NCBI RefSeq assembly: GCF_008369105.1
Contig: NZ_VINQ01000003.1
Location: 147,001-211,000 of the forward strand
Reading direction: 5' to 3'
DNA: 64,000 nt
Origin: Aquicoccus porphyridii
GTDB lineage: Bacteria > Pseudomonadota > Alphaproteobacteria > Rhodobacterales > Rhodobacteraceae
Position numbers and translations under genes: made by a program. The notes beneath the pieces are model-generated. The model did no database searches, was not told the DNA's origin, and saw only the letters and a program-made list of their open reading frames with translations. The stretch's first letter is position 1. Each line of letters starts with the position of its first letter. Of the stretch, positions 17,818 through 28,240 are shown in pieces.

Positions 17818-18173
17818 TGAAGCGGGCCGTTGCCCACCCCTCCTTCTTCCCCGAAAAACGGCGTCATCTGCGCCACGATCACCGCGTTCTCGTCAAGTGC
17901 GCGCTGCATCAACGCGCGCTCGTCCGCGGAAATTTCATGCCCTTCCGCCAGCCGCTCTTCATAGGTGCCATACCCGGTGACATCGAGCGGCGCGGTATCG
18001 GCCTGCTTGAGAATCGCAACCGCCTCGCGCACCGCCTCGGCCTCGTCCACGCCGCTGGCAAATACCATCAGCGCCGCGCCCGTGGCCCCCTTGGGCAGGC
18101 CATCCCCGGCCTTGCGGCCGATCTCGACCACAAGCGTATAGACCTGCTGTTGGCGTTTGCCCGTGTTCGACAT
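17814..18173 (-). CDS. Conserved hypothetical protein upstream of gap
   Basis: 119-aa soluble protein (MSNTGKRQQQVYTLVVEIGR). No signal peptide, membrane segment or catalytic motif is visible. It reads as an alpha/beta protein with a glycine-rich turn (KAGDGLPKGATGAAL) and an acidic helix (DEAEAVREAVAILKQAD). GGAGAG precedes the start at 18173. Its stop overlaps the gap start by four bases, so the pair is probably an operon. I do not recognise the family; a role tied to GAPDH is only guilt by association. Confidence 0.7.
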   Translation of the reverse strand: MSNTGKRQQQVYTLVVEIGRKAGDGLPKGATGAALMVFASGVDEAEAVREAVAILKQADTAPLDVTGYGTYEERLAEGHEISADERALMQRALDENAVIVAQMTPFFGEEGGVGNGPLQ

Positions 18174-18357
18174 GATCGCTCTCTCCAGACATCTCGCACT
18201 TGAACAGTTGGCGAAAGCTTGTCAAGCAATGCAAAATGTTATGTTATCACATCCGCATGCAAAGGACTCATCCGTGCCGAACCACCCTTTTGCCACCATG
18301 TCACCCAAGCGGGCCAACCCGGGCAAGGCACGGTTGCCCACCTCGGAGACACCCGGC

Positions 18358-18636
18358 ATGAGTCCGAACATGCAAACCGCATTGAAACGGCGGCGCCGGC
18401 GCACCAATCCGATGGACGAGTTCGACCGCCTGCCGCCCGGTGCCCGGCGCTGGCTGCACAAGGCCGTCCTGCCATGGTCGGCGCGCTCGGTCGCGCGACA
18501 CTGGGCCGAAGCAGTGAGCCGCACAGGCGGCGACGAGGCCGCCGCCCATGCCTGGCTCGATACGCTGGAACGTCGCCTGCTGGCGCGCGATGCGCTCGCG
18601 ACAGGGGGCGTCGTCAGTCCCGCAAAAGCTCGTTGA
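18358..18636 (+). CDS. DUF6525-type small basic protein
   Basis: 92-aa protein from ATG 18358, chosen because GGAGA lies about 10 nt upstream; the open frame extends to 18157 but its first part looks non-coding. It begins with a very basic segment ([19 protein letters not shown]) followed by [20 protein letters not shown] and a helical C-terminus. From memory this matches a Rhodobacterales family annotated as DUF6525, of unknown function. It overlaps the end of dapD by 23 bp on the opposite strand. Confidence 0.65.
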   Translation: MSPNMQTALKRRRRRTNPMDEFDRLPPGARRWLHKAVLPWSARSVARHWAEAVSRTGGDEAAAHAWLDTLERRLLARDALATGGVVSPAKAR

Positions 18637-19441
18637 TCGAGGTTTTCGAGCGGGTTTTCTCGTCGACCCGCTTCACGATCACCGCGCAATAGAGGTTGAC
18701 CCCGTTCTTCGACGGCATCGTGCCCGAGACCACGACCGATCCGCTCGGCACCTCGCCATACATGACCTCGCCGGTTTCGCGGTCGACGATCTTGGTCGAT
18801 TGACCAATATAGACGCCCATCCCCAGAACCGAGCCTTCGCGCACGATCACGCCCTCGACCACCTCGGAGCGCGCGCCGATAAAGCAATTGTCCTCGATGA
18901 TCGTCGGCCCCGCCTGCATCGGTTCGAGCACACCGCCGATACCGACGCCACCCGACAGGTGCACGCCCTTGCCGATCTGCGCGCAAGAGCCGACCGTGGC
19001 CCATGTATCGACCATCGTGCCCTCGTCGACATAGGCGCCGAGGTTGACGAAGGACGGCATCAGCACCACGCCCGGCGCGATAAAGGCCGAGCGCCGCACG
19101 ATGCAGTTGGGCACGGCGCGAAAGCCGCCGGCCTTCCACTCGGCATCGGTCCATCCGGCGAACTTGCTGTCCACCTTGTCCCACCAGCCGCCACCCTGCG
19201 GCCCGCCCGATTGCTGTTCCATGTCCTTGAGACGGAACCCCAGGAGAACCGCTTTCTTGGCCCATTGGTTGACCTGCCACACGCCGTCGTCACCACGTTC
19301 GGCCACGCGCAATTTGCCACCGTCCAGCGCGTCGAGCGTCGCCTCGATGGCCTCGCGGGTCTCGCCCTTGGTGGCCGGTGTGATCTGGTCGCGGTTGTCC
19401 CATGCGGCCTCGATGGCCGCTTCGAGTTGCGCGTTCGACAT
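18614..19441 (-). CDS. dapD: Tetrahydrodipicolinate N-succinyltransferase
   Basis: Transfers succinyl from succinyl-CoA to tetrahydrodipicolinate in the lysine/diaminopimelate pathway. The protein is 275 aa, standard length. The left-handed beta-helix hexapeptide repeats run from about residue 110 to 230 ([59 protein letters not shown]). GGGGAG precedes the start at 19441. The gene stands alone; no dapE is nearby. Confidence 0.96.
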   Translation of the reverse strand: MSNAQLEAAIEAAWDNRDQITPATKGETREAIEATLDALDGGKLRVAERGDDGVWQVNQWAKKAVLLGFRLKDMEQQSGGPQGGGWWDKVDSKFAGWTDAEWKAGGFRAVPNCIVRRSAFIAPGVVLMPSFVNLGAYVDEGTMVDTWATVGSCAQIGKGVHLSGGVGIGGVLEPMQAGPTIIEDNCFIGARSEVVEGVIVREGSVLGMGVYIGQSTKIVDRETGEVMYGEVPSGSVVVSGTMPSKNGVNLYCAVIVKRVDEKTRSKTSINELLRD

Positions 19442-19534
19442 GTCGTGTCTCCCCTGTCGGATTCTGGCGTTCCTGCGGCTATAGCGGCAAGACCGACGCC
19501 GATCAATGCGGCCCGTGCGCCACGGGTAAAACGC

Positions 19535-20455
19535 TCAGCCCAGCGGATCGGGCGCCACGTTCGCCCCGCAGACCAGCACCGCCACCCGCTCACCCGGTTC
19601 GGGGGTATAGGCCCCGCTCATCAGCGCGGCCAGCGCGGTCGCCCCCGCAGGCTCCACCAGTTGCCGCAACCCGCGCCAAAGCGCCTTCTGCGCCTCAAGG
19701 ATCGCATCGTCACTCACCAGAACGCTCTGCGCGCCGTGTTCGACCGCCAGATCATGGCAAATGTCGCCGATTCGCCGCGCGCCCAGCGCATTGGCGGCCA
19801 CGCCCGAGACCTCGACATCGACCGGGTGGCCCGCCGCCAGCGCCGCATTCAACGCACAGGAGGTTTCCGGCTCGACCGCGACGACCTTGCGCGCGCCCTC
19901 AAGCCAGCCCAGCGCACCGGCGATCAGCCCGCCACCGCCCACCGCGATCAGCACCGTGTCGGCCTGCAATCCCTGTGCCACCCATTCGGCCATGCAGGTG
20001 CCCTGCCCCGCGACGGTCGCGGGGGCGTCATAGGCATGGATCTGCATCGCGCCCGAGGCCTCCTCGTATTCGCGCGCGGCGGCCAGCGCGTTGGCATATT
20101 CACCGCTCACCACGGTCAACTGCGCCCCGGTTTCGCGGATCAGCGCAATTTTCGAAGGCCCGGCCATTTCCGGCACAAAGATATGCGCCACATGGCCCAG
20201 CGCACGCGCGGCAAAGGCCACTGCCGCACCATGATTGCCACCGCTGGCCGCCACCAGACCGGCCTGCGGCACCGGCCCCGACAAAAGCGTGTTGAACGCA
20301 CCGCGCGCCTTGAAACTCCCGGTATGCTGCATCTGTTCGAGCTTGAGTTCGATCGGATCGGCAAGCCCCAGCCCATCCCATGTCAACACCGGCGTGCGCA
20401 GCACATGGCCTTCGATCCGTGTTCCCGCCGCCTTGATCTCGCGTTTCCAGTTCAT
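19535..20455 (-). CDS. Threonine/serine dehydratase family PLP enzyme
   Basis: Fold-type II PLP enzyme of 306 aa. The PLP lysine is Lys49 in HTGSFKARGA; SGGNHGAAVAFAAR binds phosphate and VGGGGLIAGALGW is the second glycine loop. There is no C-terminal ACT domain, so it is not the feedback-regulated IlvA type; it is closer in size to catabolic dehydratases such as TdcB, serine racemase or EutB-like proteins. GGGGAGAGACAGG precedes the start at 20455. It is divergent from the LOG-family gene. Substrate is not determined by sequence. Confidence 0.85.
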   Translation of the reverse strand: MNWKREIKAAGTRIEGHVLRTPVLTWDGLGLADPIELKLEQMQHTGSFKARGAFNTLLSGPVPQAGLVAASGGNHGAAVAFAARALGHVAHIFVPEMAGPSKIALIRETGAQLTVVSGEYANALAAAREYEEASGAMQIHAYDAPATVAGQGTCMAEWVAQGLQADTVLIAVGGGGLIAGALGWLEGARKVVAVEPETSCALNAALAAGHPVDVEVSGVAANALGARRIGDICHDLAVEHGAQSVLVSDDAILEAQKALWRGLRQLVEPAGATALAALMSGAYTPEPGERVAVLVCGANVAPDPLG

Positions 20456-20530
20456 CCTGTCTCTCCCCGGCTGGCCTTGATCCGGCGAACCTTATAGTGC
20501 TTGCATGAACGCGCAACCAAGGAAACCGCC

Positions 20531-21373
20531 ATGAACGACGATCGCCGCAGCCCCTTTCGCGATGCCGGAACGGATCGGTCCACGGCCGAGCACGTCCCCG
20601 ACACGCCGCAGACCCGCGCCCCGGCCTATCGGCTGGCCTTCGACGACGAGGATTTCCTGCTGCGCGACGAATTGCGCCCGGTCCGGCTTCAACTCGAACT
20701 GCTCAAACCGCAACTGATCCTCGAAGAGCGCGGCATCACCTCGACCATCGTTCTGTTCGGCGGCGCCCGCATCCCCGAGCCCGAAAAGAAGGACAAGGCG
20801 CGCACCAGGACCCTTGCCGAACTGTCGCATTTCTACGAGGTCGCTCGCGAATTTTCCCGCCTCATGACGGCGAAATCGCTGGCCAGCTACGGGCGCGAAT
20901 ACGTGATCTGCACCGGCGGCGGGCCCGGCGTGATGGAGGCCGGAAACCGCGGTGCCGCCGATGTCGGCGGGGCGTCCATCGGGCTCAACATCGTGTTGCC
21001 GCATGAACAGGCGCCGAATGAATACGTCACGCCCGACCTGTGCTTCAACTTTCACTATTTCGCGATCCGCAAGATGCATTTCCTGATGCGGGCGCGCGCG
21101 ATCTGCATCTTTCCCGGTGGGTTCGGCACGATGGACGAGATGTTCGAATCGCTCACCCTGATCCAGACCGGGCGCATGGAGCGCGTGCCCTTCCTGCTCT
21201 TTGGCCGGGCGTTCTGGGAGAAGATCATCAACTGGGAGGCGCTGGCCGATGCCGGCACGATCTCGGACGAGGATCTCGACCTGTTCCGCTATGTCGAAAC
21301 CGCCGAAGACGCGGTCCATGTCATCGAGAACTGGGCGCCCGACCCGTGCCGCGGCGACCTGCCCGGGCGGTAG
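20531..21373 (+). CDS. LOG-family (TIGR00730-type) nucleotide phosphoribohydrolase
   Basis: 280-aa protein of the LOG/lysine-decarboxylase-like family. These enzymes typically split nucleoside 5'-monophosphates to base and ribose 5-phosphate. The two signatures are CTGGGPGVMEAGNRGA and FPGGFGTMDEMFE. The start at 20531 (MNDDRRSP) has AAGGAAA upstream; an ATG at 20501 is less well placed. The longer N-terminal region (about 65 residues before IVLFGGARIP) is typical of proteobacterial long LOG proteins. Older annotation as lysine decarboxylase should not be used. Confidence 0.87.
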   Translation: MNDDRRSPFRDAGTDRSTAEHVPDTPQTRAPAYRLAFDDEDFLLRDELRPVRLQLELLKPQLILEERGITSTIVLFGGARIPEPEKKDKARTRTLAELSHFYEVAREFSRLMTAKSLASYGREYVICTGGGPGVMEAGNRGAADVGGASIGLNIVLPHEQAPNEYVTPDLCFNFHYFAIRKMHFLMRARAICIFPGGFGTMDEMFESLTLIQTGRMERVPFLLFGRAFWEKIINWEALADAGTISDEDLDLFRYVETAEDAVHVIENWAPDPCRGDLPGR

Positions 21374-21400
21374 ATTCGCGCCGGGGCAGGCCGCTGAAGC

Positions 21401-22396
21401 TCAGGAAAACGCCGCGCCGGGGCGGATATGCGCGGCCTCGATGCCGCGGCAATTGCGCAGAACGGGGGCACGGAACTGGCGGGCCGCAGGGTGCTCGGGG
21501 TCAAGCACCCCAAGCCGCACGAGGATCGAGGCAATGGCGCTTTCCGCACCGCGCGTTCCGCCGTCGATGATCTTGAGCGCCACGCCCAGCTTGCGTTCGG
21601 GAATGATCGCGATGAAGAACGCCTCCGCCCCGGTCTTGAGCGCCACGCGCCCGTCCATCGCCCGCATCAACTCGGTACAGGCACGCCCCTCGCCCGCGAC
21701 CAGTTCGGGCCACGCCACCATCGCCTGCCGCAGCGCCACCGCCGCGCGCGACCGCGCATCGCCGGTGTCCGAGGCCCCGGCAAAGAACGCCATGGCGCGG
21801 GCCATGCCATGCAAGGTGCCCGCGAAATTCGGGGCCGAACACCCGTCGATCCCATGGCCCAGCGTGGCCTCGCCCGTGACCTCTTCCCAGGCGGCTTTCA
21901 CCGCCTTCTGCACCGGGTGATCGACCGCGATATATTCCGGCCCCGCCCCAAGGTGGCGCGTCAAGGTCAGGAACCCCGCATGCTTGCCCGAACAGTTGTT
22001 ATACACCTGCTCATGGGCGCAATCGGTGCAGGTGAGACGCCGCGCCTCGTCCTCGTCGCGCGGCATGTGCCAGCCACAGCGCAGATCGTCGTCACCCAGC
22101 CCCAGATCGGCCAGCCACGCCCGCACCCGATCGACATGGATCGCCGCCCCGTTATGCGACGCGCAGGCCAGTGCGAGTTGCTCGGGGCCAAGCCCGGCCG
22201 CCGCGGCCGCACCGCTTTCCAGCATCGGCAGGGCCTGGATCATCTTCACCGACGACCTTGGCAAGACGACCAACCCGGGATCGCCCCAGCTTTCGACGAT
22301 GTCACCCCCCGGGCCGCACACCACCGCGTGCCCCAGATGCACGGATTCGCGGATCGGTCCGCGCCAGAGTTCCGCCATTTCCACTGCTGCCGTCAT
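21401..22396 (-). CDS. Class-3 (Rhizobium-type) L-asparaginase
   Basis: 331-aa asparaginase of the Rhizobium etli ReAV type, unrelated to E. coli AnsA/AnsB. The residues known from ReAV can be recognised: the Ser-x-x-Lys pair in PRSSVKMIQ, the serine in CASHNGA, the cysteine in YNNCSGKHAG and the second cysteine in IDGCSAPNFAG; the two cysteines and the lysine bind zinc in ReAV. The start at 22396 (MTAAVEMAEL) has GGGAG upstream. It is divergent from the IalB-like gene. Confidence 0.87.
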   Translation of the reverse strand: MTAAVEMAELWRGPIRESVHLGHAVVCGPGGDIVESWGDPGLVVLPRSSVKMIQALPMLESGAAAAAGLGPEQLALACASHNGAAIHVDRVRAWLADLGLGDDDLRCGWHMPRDEDEARRLTCTDCAHEQVYNNCSGKHAGFLTLTRHLGAGPEYIAVDHPVQKAVKAAWEEVTGEATLGHGIDGCSAPNFAGTLHGMARAMAFFAGASDTGDARSRAAVALRQAMVAWPELVAGEGRACTELMRAMDGRVALKTGAEAFFIAIIPERKLGVALKIIDGGTRGAESAIASILVRLGVLDPEHPAARQFRAPVLRNCRGIEAAHIRPGAAFS

Positions 22397-22598
22397 CTGC
22401 TGCTCCCTTCGCATGACATGCCGCGCAACGCGGCCCGCCCTATGGCAATTTTTCGCCAATTTCCCTTTCGCACATGGCAGATTTCAGGCTATTGTATCAA
22501 TGTCGAGTAGGAAACAGCCCTTGTTCGCGACAATGATCCGCAAAGGACCGCCGACAGGGGTAGCGATTGAGGCAAAAGGACAGCTGGAGGCTGGACAT

Positions 22599-23126
22599 AT
22601 GGTATCACGTTTTGCGTTGGGCTTTGCCGGGGCTCTGATGGCACTGGCGGCCTTTGACGTTGCCGCGCAGGAAACAAGCACGAATCAGGTGGCGGCCAAG
22701 ACCGACTGGTCGGTCTTCGAGGAGAGCAACCCGCGTGAATGCTGGGCCGTCACCTCACCCAAGGAAACCGTCAATACCAAGGAAGGCCGCGTGGTCGCGG
22801 TCCGGCGGGGTTCGATCCTTCTGATGGCCTTCTACCGGCCCGAAGCGGATGTGGCCGGGCAGATCACCTTCACCGGCGGGTATCCCTTTGCGTCCGGGTC
22901 GACGGTCAACCTCAATATCGACGGCACCGAATTCGAGCTTTTCACCGAAGGCGAATGGGCATGGCCGGCATCGGCCTCGGACGACGCCAAGATCCTCACC
23001 GCGATGAAGCGCGGCCGCAGCGCCGTTCTGACCGCCCGCTCTTCGCGCGGCACGACCACCGAGGATACGTTTTCGCTCTCGGGCTTTACCGCCGCCGTGG
23101 AAGACGCCGAGGCACGGTGCAAGTGA
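22599..23126 (+). CDS. IalB-family (invasion-associated locus B-like) secreted protein
   Basis: 175-aa exported protein. The start at ATG 22599 is supported by GGAGG 9 nt upstream and by the signal peptide that follows (SRFALGFAGALMALAAFDVAAQ). The mature part has the IalB-type pattern: TDWSVFEESNPRECWAVTSP, a repeated beta segment (GSILLMAFYRP; GYPFASGSTVNLNIDG) and a C-terminal cysteine (EDAEARCK) that could pair with the one in ECW. Despite the name, these proteins are common in non-pathogenic alphaproteobacteria; function is unknown. Confidence 0.78.
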   Translation: MVSRFALGFAGALMALAAFDVAAQETSTNQVAAKTDWSVFEESNPRECWAVTSPKETVNTKEGRVVAVRRGSILLMAFYRPEADVAGQITFTGGYPFASGSTVNLNIDGTEFELFTEGEWAWPASASDDAKILTAMKRGRSAVLTARSSRGTTTEDTFSLSGFTAAVEDAEARCK

Positions 23127-23216
23127 TCCACCCCACGGGCGGCGCCGCTCGCACCTGATCGCAGCCCCCGGTTTGGGCCGCCGGGCAGGCCGCTGCACGC
23201 GGTCCCGCCATTCCTT

Positions 23217-23246
23217 TTGCAATCGCCCCCGATTCCCCTATATAAG
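23217..23246 (+). promoter_or_regulatory. Likely sigma-70 promoter of rlmN
   Basis: TTGCAA at 23217-23222, 16-bp spacer, TATATA at 23239-23244 (TATAAG at 23241-23246 gives an 18-bp spacer). It lies 27-29 bp upstream of the rlmN ATG. One of the few places in the window where both hexamers are close to consensus. Confidence 0.55.
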
Positions 23247-23272
23247 CGCAGCCTTTACAGGACACGCGCATC

Positions 23273-24454
23273 ATGACCGATACACCGATCACGCCTGACG
23301 TCACCGCCCTGCCCCGCCTGCCCAAGCGCGCGGATGGCAAGGTGAATCTCGTCGGGCTCACCCGCCCGCGACTGCGCGAGGCATTGATTGCCGCCGGGAC
23401 ACCCGAGAAACAGGCAAAAATGCGCGCTGATCAGCTCTGGCAATGGATCTACCAGAGGGGCGAGGCCGATTTCGCCGCCATGACCAACCTTGCCAAGGCC
23501 TATCGCGCCACGCTGGCCGAGCATTTCGTGATCGAGCGCCCCGAGGTGGTCTCGAAACAGGTCTCGGCCGACGGCACCCGCAAGTACCTCGTGCGTATCT
23601 CCGGCGGTCACGAGGTCGAGGTGGTCTATATCCCCGAGGAAGATCGCGGCACGCTCTGCATCTCGTCGCAGGTCGGTTGCACGCTCACCTGTTCCTTCTG
23701 CCACACCGGCACGCAGAAACTTGTCCGCAACCTCACGGCGGGCGAAATCGTCGGCCAGATCATGGTCGCGCGCGACGATCTGGACGAATGGCCCAATCCC
23801 GGCGAAGGCTCGGATTTGCGGCCCCGGCTTCTGTCGAACATCGTGCTGATGGGCATGGGCGAGCCGCTTTACAATTTCGAAAACGTTCGCGACGCGATGA
23901 AGATCGCGATGGACCCCGAGGGCATCTCGCTCTCGCGCCGCCGCATCACGCTTTCGACCTCGGGCGTGGTTCCCGAGATTGCCCGCACCGCACAGGAAAT
24001 CGGCTGCCAACTGGCCGTGTCGTTCCACGCCACCACCGACGAAGTGCGCGACAAGCTGGTGCCGATCAACCGCAAATGGCCGATTGCCGCGCTGCTCGAC
24101 GCGCTGCGCGCCTATCCCAAGGCCAGCAATTCCGAACGGATCACCTTCGAATACGTGATGCTGAAGGGCGTGAACGACAGCGACGCGGATGCGCGGCGGC
24201 TGGTGCAACTCATCCGTGGCATCCCGGCCAAGATCAACCTCATCCCGTTCAACGAATGGCCCGGCGCCCCGCACGAGCGGTCGGACTGGGAGCGGATCGA
24301 GAGCTTTGCCGACATCATCTACAAGGCCGGCTATGCCTCCCCCATCCGCACCCCCCGGGGCGAGGATATCATGGCCGCCTGCGGACAATTGAAATCGGCA
24401 ACCGAACGCGCCCGTAAATCCCGCGCCCAGGTCGAGGCCGACGCGGGGCTTTGA
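23273..24454 (+). CDS. rlmN: 23S rRNA (adenine-2503-C2)-methyltransferase RlmN
   Basis: Radical-SAM enzyme methylating C2 of A2503 in 23S rRNA and A37 of some tRNAs. The protein is 393 aa. The iron-sulfur motif C-x3-C-x2-C is Cys136/Cys140/Cys143 ([12 protein letters not shown]). Other family marks: [34 protein letters not shown] and a C-terminal AACGQL cysteine that would be the methyl-carrying residue. It is followed without a gap by chrA, whose start overlaps the stop codon. Confidence 0.97.
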   Translation: MTDTPITPDVTALPRLPKRADGKVNLVGLTRPRLREALIAAGTPEKQAKMRADQLWQWIYQRGEADFAAMTNLAKAYRATLAEHFVIERPEVVSKQVSADGTRKYLVRISGGHEVEVVYIPEEDRGTLCISSQVGCTLTCSFCHTGTQKLVRNLTAGEIVGQIMVARDDLDEWPNPGEGSDLRPRLLSNIVLMGMGEPLYNFENVRDAMKIAMDPEGISLSRRRITLSTSGVVPEIARTAQEIGCQLAVSFHATTDEVRDKLVPINRKWPIAALLDALRAYPKASNSERITFEYVMLKGVNDSDADARRLVQLIRGIPAKINLIPFNEWPGAPHERSDWERIESFADIIYKAGYASPIRTPRGEDIMAACGQLKSATERARKSRAQVEADAGL

Positions 24455-25656
24455 GCCTGCGCGAGGAGAACCCCGCCAGTGGCCGCCCCGCCGAGGTCTT
24501 CCTGGCCTTTCTCAAGCTGGGGCTGACCTCCTTTGGCGGTCCAATCGCGCATCTGGGCTATTTCCGCGATGAACTGGTCACGCGGCGGCGCTGGCTAAAC
24601 GACGAAGCCTATGCCGATCTCGTCGCGCTTTGCCAGTTCCTGCCGGGCCCGGCGTCAAGCCAGGTGGGTTTTGCACTCGGCATGATGCGCGCCGGGTGGC
24701 TGGGCGCACTGGCCGCCTTCATCGCCTTCACCCTGCCTTCGGCGCTGATCCTGCTCGCCTTTGCCCTCAGCGCTGGCGCGATTGACGGGCCCATCGGCAC
24801 GGGTGCGCTGCACGGGCTCAAGATCGTGGCGGTGGCCATCGTGGCCCAGGCGGTCCTGGGCATGGCCCGCACGCTCTGCCCCGACCGCGAGCGCGCCGCC
24901 ATCGCGGTGGGTGCCGTGGCCGTTCTGGCGTTTCTGCCCGGGGCCATCGGCATGATCGGCGCCATCCTGCTCGGCGCCGTTGGCGGGCTTTATCTTGGGC
25001 GCGGCACCGGTCGCGCGGTCGGCGGACATGTCGCCACACCCGTTTCGCGGGCGCAGGCCATTGCCGCGCTGCTCGCTTTCGCGGGGCTTTTGATCACGCT
25101 GCCCCTGCTGGCCGGGCTGTCCCAGGGCCTTGCCGTGATCGACGGCTTCTACCGCTCGGGCGCACTGGTCTTTGGCGGCGGGCATGTCGTGCTGCCGCTG
25201 CTTGAGGCTGAAACCGTCCGGACCGGTTGGGTCAGCGCCGACCAGTTCCTCGCCGGATACGGCGCGGCGCAGGCGGTGCCCGGCCCGATCTTTACCTTCG
25301 CGGCCTATCTCGGCGCCGTTCTGGACCCTGTGCCAAACGGAGTCGCCGGGGCCACTCTGGCGCTCTTGGCGCTGTTCCTCCCCGGCTTCCTGATCCTGAT
25401 CGCCGTGCTGCCCTTCTGGGACAGGTTTCGCACCCTCGCACCAGCGCAATCGCTGATGCAGGGGGCCAACGCCGCGGTGGTCGGCATTCTGGGTGCGGCG
25501 CTTTATTCGCCGCTCTTTACCAGCGCGATAACCGACCTGCGCGACTTTGCGCTGGCATTGGCCGCGTTCGTGCTTCTGACCTTGTGGAAAGTGCCGCCCT
25601 GGGCGGTGGTCATCGTGGCCGGGCTCGGCGGGGTTGCCTTGACCCTGACACGCTGA
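24451..25656 (+). CDS. chrA: Chromate transporter ChrA (two-domain)
   Basis: 401-aa membrane protein of the CHR family with two homologous halves: [20 protein letters not shown] with [11 protein letters not shown] in the first, [16 protein letters not shown] with [13 protein letters not shown] in the second; about ten hydrophobic segments. These export chromate (and possibly sulfate-like anions). The start is TTG at 24451, overlapping the rlmN TGA as TTGA; the next in-frame ATG is far inside the first domain, so a non-ATG start is required. Operon with rlmN is probably positional rather than functional. Confidence 0.87.
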   Translation: MSLREENPASGRPAEVFLAFLKLGLTSFGGPIAHLGYFRDELVTRRRWLNDEAYADLVALCQFLPGPASSQVGFALGMMRAGWLGALAAFIAFTLPSALILLAFALSAGAIDGPIGTGALHGLKIVAVAIVAQAVLGMARTLCPDRERAAIAVGAVAVLAFLPGAIGMIGAILLGAVGGLYLGRGTGRAVGGHVATPVSRAQAIAALLAFAGLLITLPLLAGLSQGLAVIDGFYRSGALVFGGGHVVLPLLEAETVRTGWVSADQFLAGYGAAQAVPGPIFTFAAYLGAVLDPVPNGVAGATLALLALFLPGFLILIAVLPFWDRFRTLAPAQSLMQGANAAVVGILGAALYSPLFTSAITDLRDFALALAAFVLLTLWKVPPWAVVIVAGLGGVALTLTR

Positions 25657-25760
25657 CGCCCACACTGCCCCCCGAATTTCCCAATTCAGGACAAAACCCC
25701 GCCACAAACGATGATCATCCTCATCTCATCAACAATTCAATTGGAATGAGGCAACAGGGC

Positions 25761-25994
25761 ATGAAACACGATCCCATCGACACCGAATTGACCGCGAAAA
25801 TCTGTGACATCGTTCTGCACGAGCGCAGCATGTCGCTCTCCGAGCGGGAATGGAAATACCGCCTGCGCGGTTATGGCTATGCGATCCGCGACACCGATGC
25901 GGGGCGCGTGGTCACGTCGCTGATCAACGGCAGCGATCTGTGCACCCTGCCCGAAGCGCAACCCGAAGACAGCGCCATGCACTACGCCGCATAA
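25761..25994 (+). CDS. Small hypothetical protein
   Basis: 77-aa soluble protein (MKHDPIDTELTAKICDIVLH) with a charged helix (ERSMSLSEREWKYRLRGYG) and a possible beta hairpin (YAIRDTDAGRVVTSLING). ATG 25761 is used; ATG 25746 would add five residues, and neither has a strong ribosome-binding site. It stands alone between chrA and the convergent BKACE gene. No family recognised. The coding call rests on codon pattern and composition only. Confidence 0.55.
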   Translation: MKHDPIDTELTAKICDIVLHERSMSLSEREWKYRLRGYGYAIRDTDAGRVVTSLINGSDLCTLPEAQPEDSAMHYAA

Positions 25995-26013
25995 GGCGGG
26001 GATCTCCTCCACT

Positions 26014-26844
26014 TCAGGCCGCGCGCAGGCCCAACATCTCGCGCGCCTGTGCCACGCTGGCCACCGGGCGTTCGTATCTTTCGCACAGCGCCACGGCGCG
26101 CTCGACCAGCGCCGCGTTCGACGGCGCCAGCCGCTCGCGATCCAGCCGCACGTTATCCTCAAGCCCGGTGCGCGTGTGGCCGCCCGCGGCGATGCACCAC
26201 TCGTTGACCTCGATCTGGTGCCGCCCGATCCCGGCGGCGCACCATTCCGCCCCGGGGGCCAGCCGCTCCATGGTTCGCACGTAGTAATCGAACACGTCCT
26301 TGTCGGCGGGCATCGCGTTCTTCACCCCCATCACGAACTGCACGTAAAGCTTGCCGGGCAGAAGACCCGCCTGCTTCATCATCACCGCCTGGTGGATATG
26401 GCTCAGATCGAACGCCTCGATCTCGGGGGTGACGTCGTATTTGGTCATCTCGCTGGCCAGCCACGCCACAAGATCCGGCGGGTTCTCGTAAACCCGCGTC
26501 GGGAAATTGTTCGACCCCACCGTGAGGCTCGCCATGTCGGGGCGCAGCGGCAGCATCCCACCCCGCTCGGCCCCCGCCCCCGACCGGCCACCGGTCGAGA
26601 ACTGGATGATCATGACGGGGCAATGTTTCTCAAGACCCTCCTTCAGCCGCGCAAAGCGTTCCGGGTCGCTCGTCGTCGAACCATCCTCCATCCGCACGTG
26701 GCAATGGGCAATCGACGCCCCCGCTTCGAACGCCGCATGGGTGCTTTCCACCTGCTCGTCTATCGTGATCGGCACCGCCGGGTTGTCGGCCTTCTGCGGC
26801 ACGCTGCCGGTGATCGCCACACAGATGATGCAGGGTTTGGTCAT
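26014..26844 (-). CDS. BKACE-family (DUF849) beta-keto acid cleavage enzyme
   Basis: 276-aa TIM-barrel zinc enzyme. BKACE proteins condense a beta-keto acid with acetyl-CoA to give acetoacetate and a new CoA thioester. The metal motif HCHVR (His47, His49), the SNNFP / MIIQFSTGG segments and the C-terminal GLEDNVRLD signature are present. It starts 17 nt after pcaG and is the last gene of the pob-pca operon. In this position it could act on beta-ketoadipate and so replace the PcaIJ plus PcaF steps, giving succinyl-CoA; that is inference. Upstream frame extension to 26979 is shadow sequence of pcaG. Confidence 0.87.
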   Translation of the reverse strand: MTKPCIICVAITGSVPQKADNPAVPITIDEQVESTHAAFEAGASIAHCHVRMEDGSTTSDPERFARLKEGLEKHCPVMIIQFSTGGRSGAGAERGGMLPLRPDMASLTVGSNNFPTRVYENPPDLVAWLASEMTKYDVTPEIEAFDLSHIHQAVMMKQAGLLPGKLYVQFVMGVKNAMPADKDVFDYYVRTMERLAPGAEWCAAGIGRHQIEVNEWCIAAGGHTRTGLEDNVRLDRERLAPSNAALVERAVALCERYERPVASVAQAREMLGLRAA

Positions 26845-26861
26845 GAAACGCTCCTCAAGCC

Positions 26862-27478
26862 TCAGATGTCGAAAAAGACGGTCTCGTCTTCGCCCTGCAC
26901 CTTGATATCGAAGCGATAGAGTGCATGTCCATCCCGCTCGACCCGATGCGCGATCAGGGTCTGCCGCCGCCGCTCCCACTCGATCAGGTTCAACACCGGG
27001 TCATTCGCGTTGGCCTCGGCCTCGTCGTTGAAATAGAGTCGCGTGTTGAGGCCAAGGTTGATCCCCCGCGCCACGATCCACAGGTTGATATGCGGCGCCA
27101 TCATCGTGCCGTTGCGCCCCGGCACCGGCCCGGGCTTCACGGTGTCGAACCCCCATTCGCCGGTCTCGAAATCGGTAATCACCCGGCCCCAGCCGCGAAA
27201 TCCCTCTTCCACCTCGCCCGGATGCTCGGGATGGGCATGGATGCCGTCGCTGTTGGCCTGCCACGCCTCGAGCATCACATCCTTGATCGGGCTGCCGGTG
27301 CCGTCGATCACGACACCCTCGACCCGGATACGCTCACCGCGCGCATTCGGCCCCGCGATGTCCCAACCCAACTCGCGTTCGTAGATGTCGAACCCCGCCG
27401 CCCCGGGCGCCAACCCGATATGCACGTAAGGCCCCGCCGTCTGGCTGGGCGTTTCCTTGAGATAATCGAGCCTTTGCA

Positions 27479-27479
<1 letters not shown>
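26862..27479 (-). CDS. pcaG: Protocatechuate 3,4-dioxygenase alpha subunit
   Basis: Alpha chain of the intradiol ring-cleavage dioxygenase acting on protocatechuate. The protein is 205 aa. It carries the intradiol fold (VEGVVIDGTGSPIKDVMLEAW) and TAGPYVHIG near the N-terminus; as usual for alpha chains it lacks the complete set of iron ligands found in PcaH. The ATG at 27479 shares one base with the pcaH stop (TGATG); the TTG immediately before it is not needed. Confidence 0.95.

Positions 27480-28240
<761 letters not shown>

Noticed and set aside
22420-22434. GCCGCG/CGCGGC hairpin between the asparaginase and IalB genes
   Set aside because: Short, no T-run and lying upstream of both divergent genes; no clear role, so not listed as a terminator or switch.
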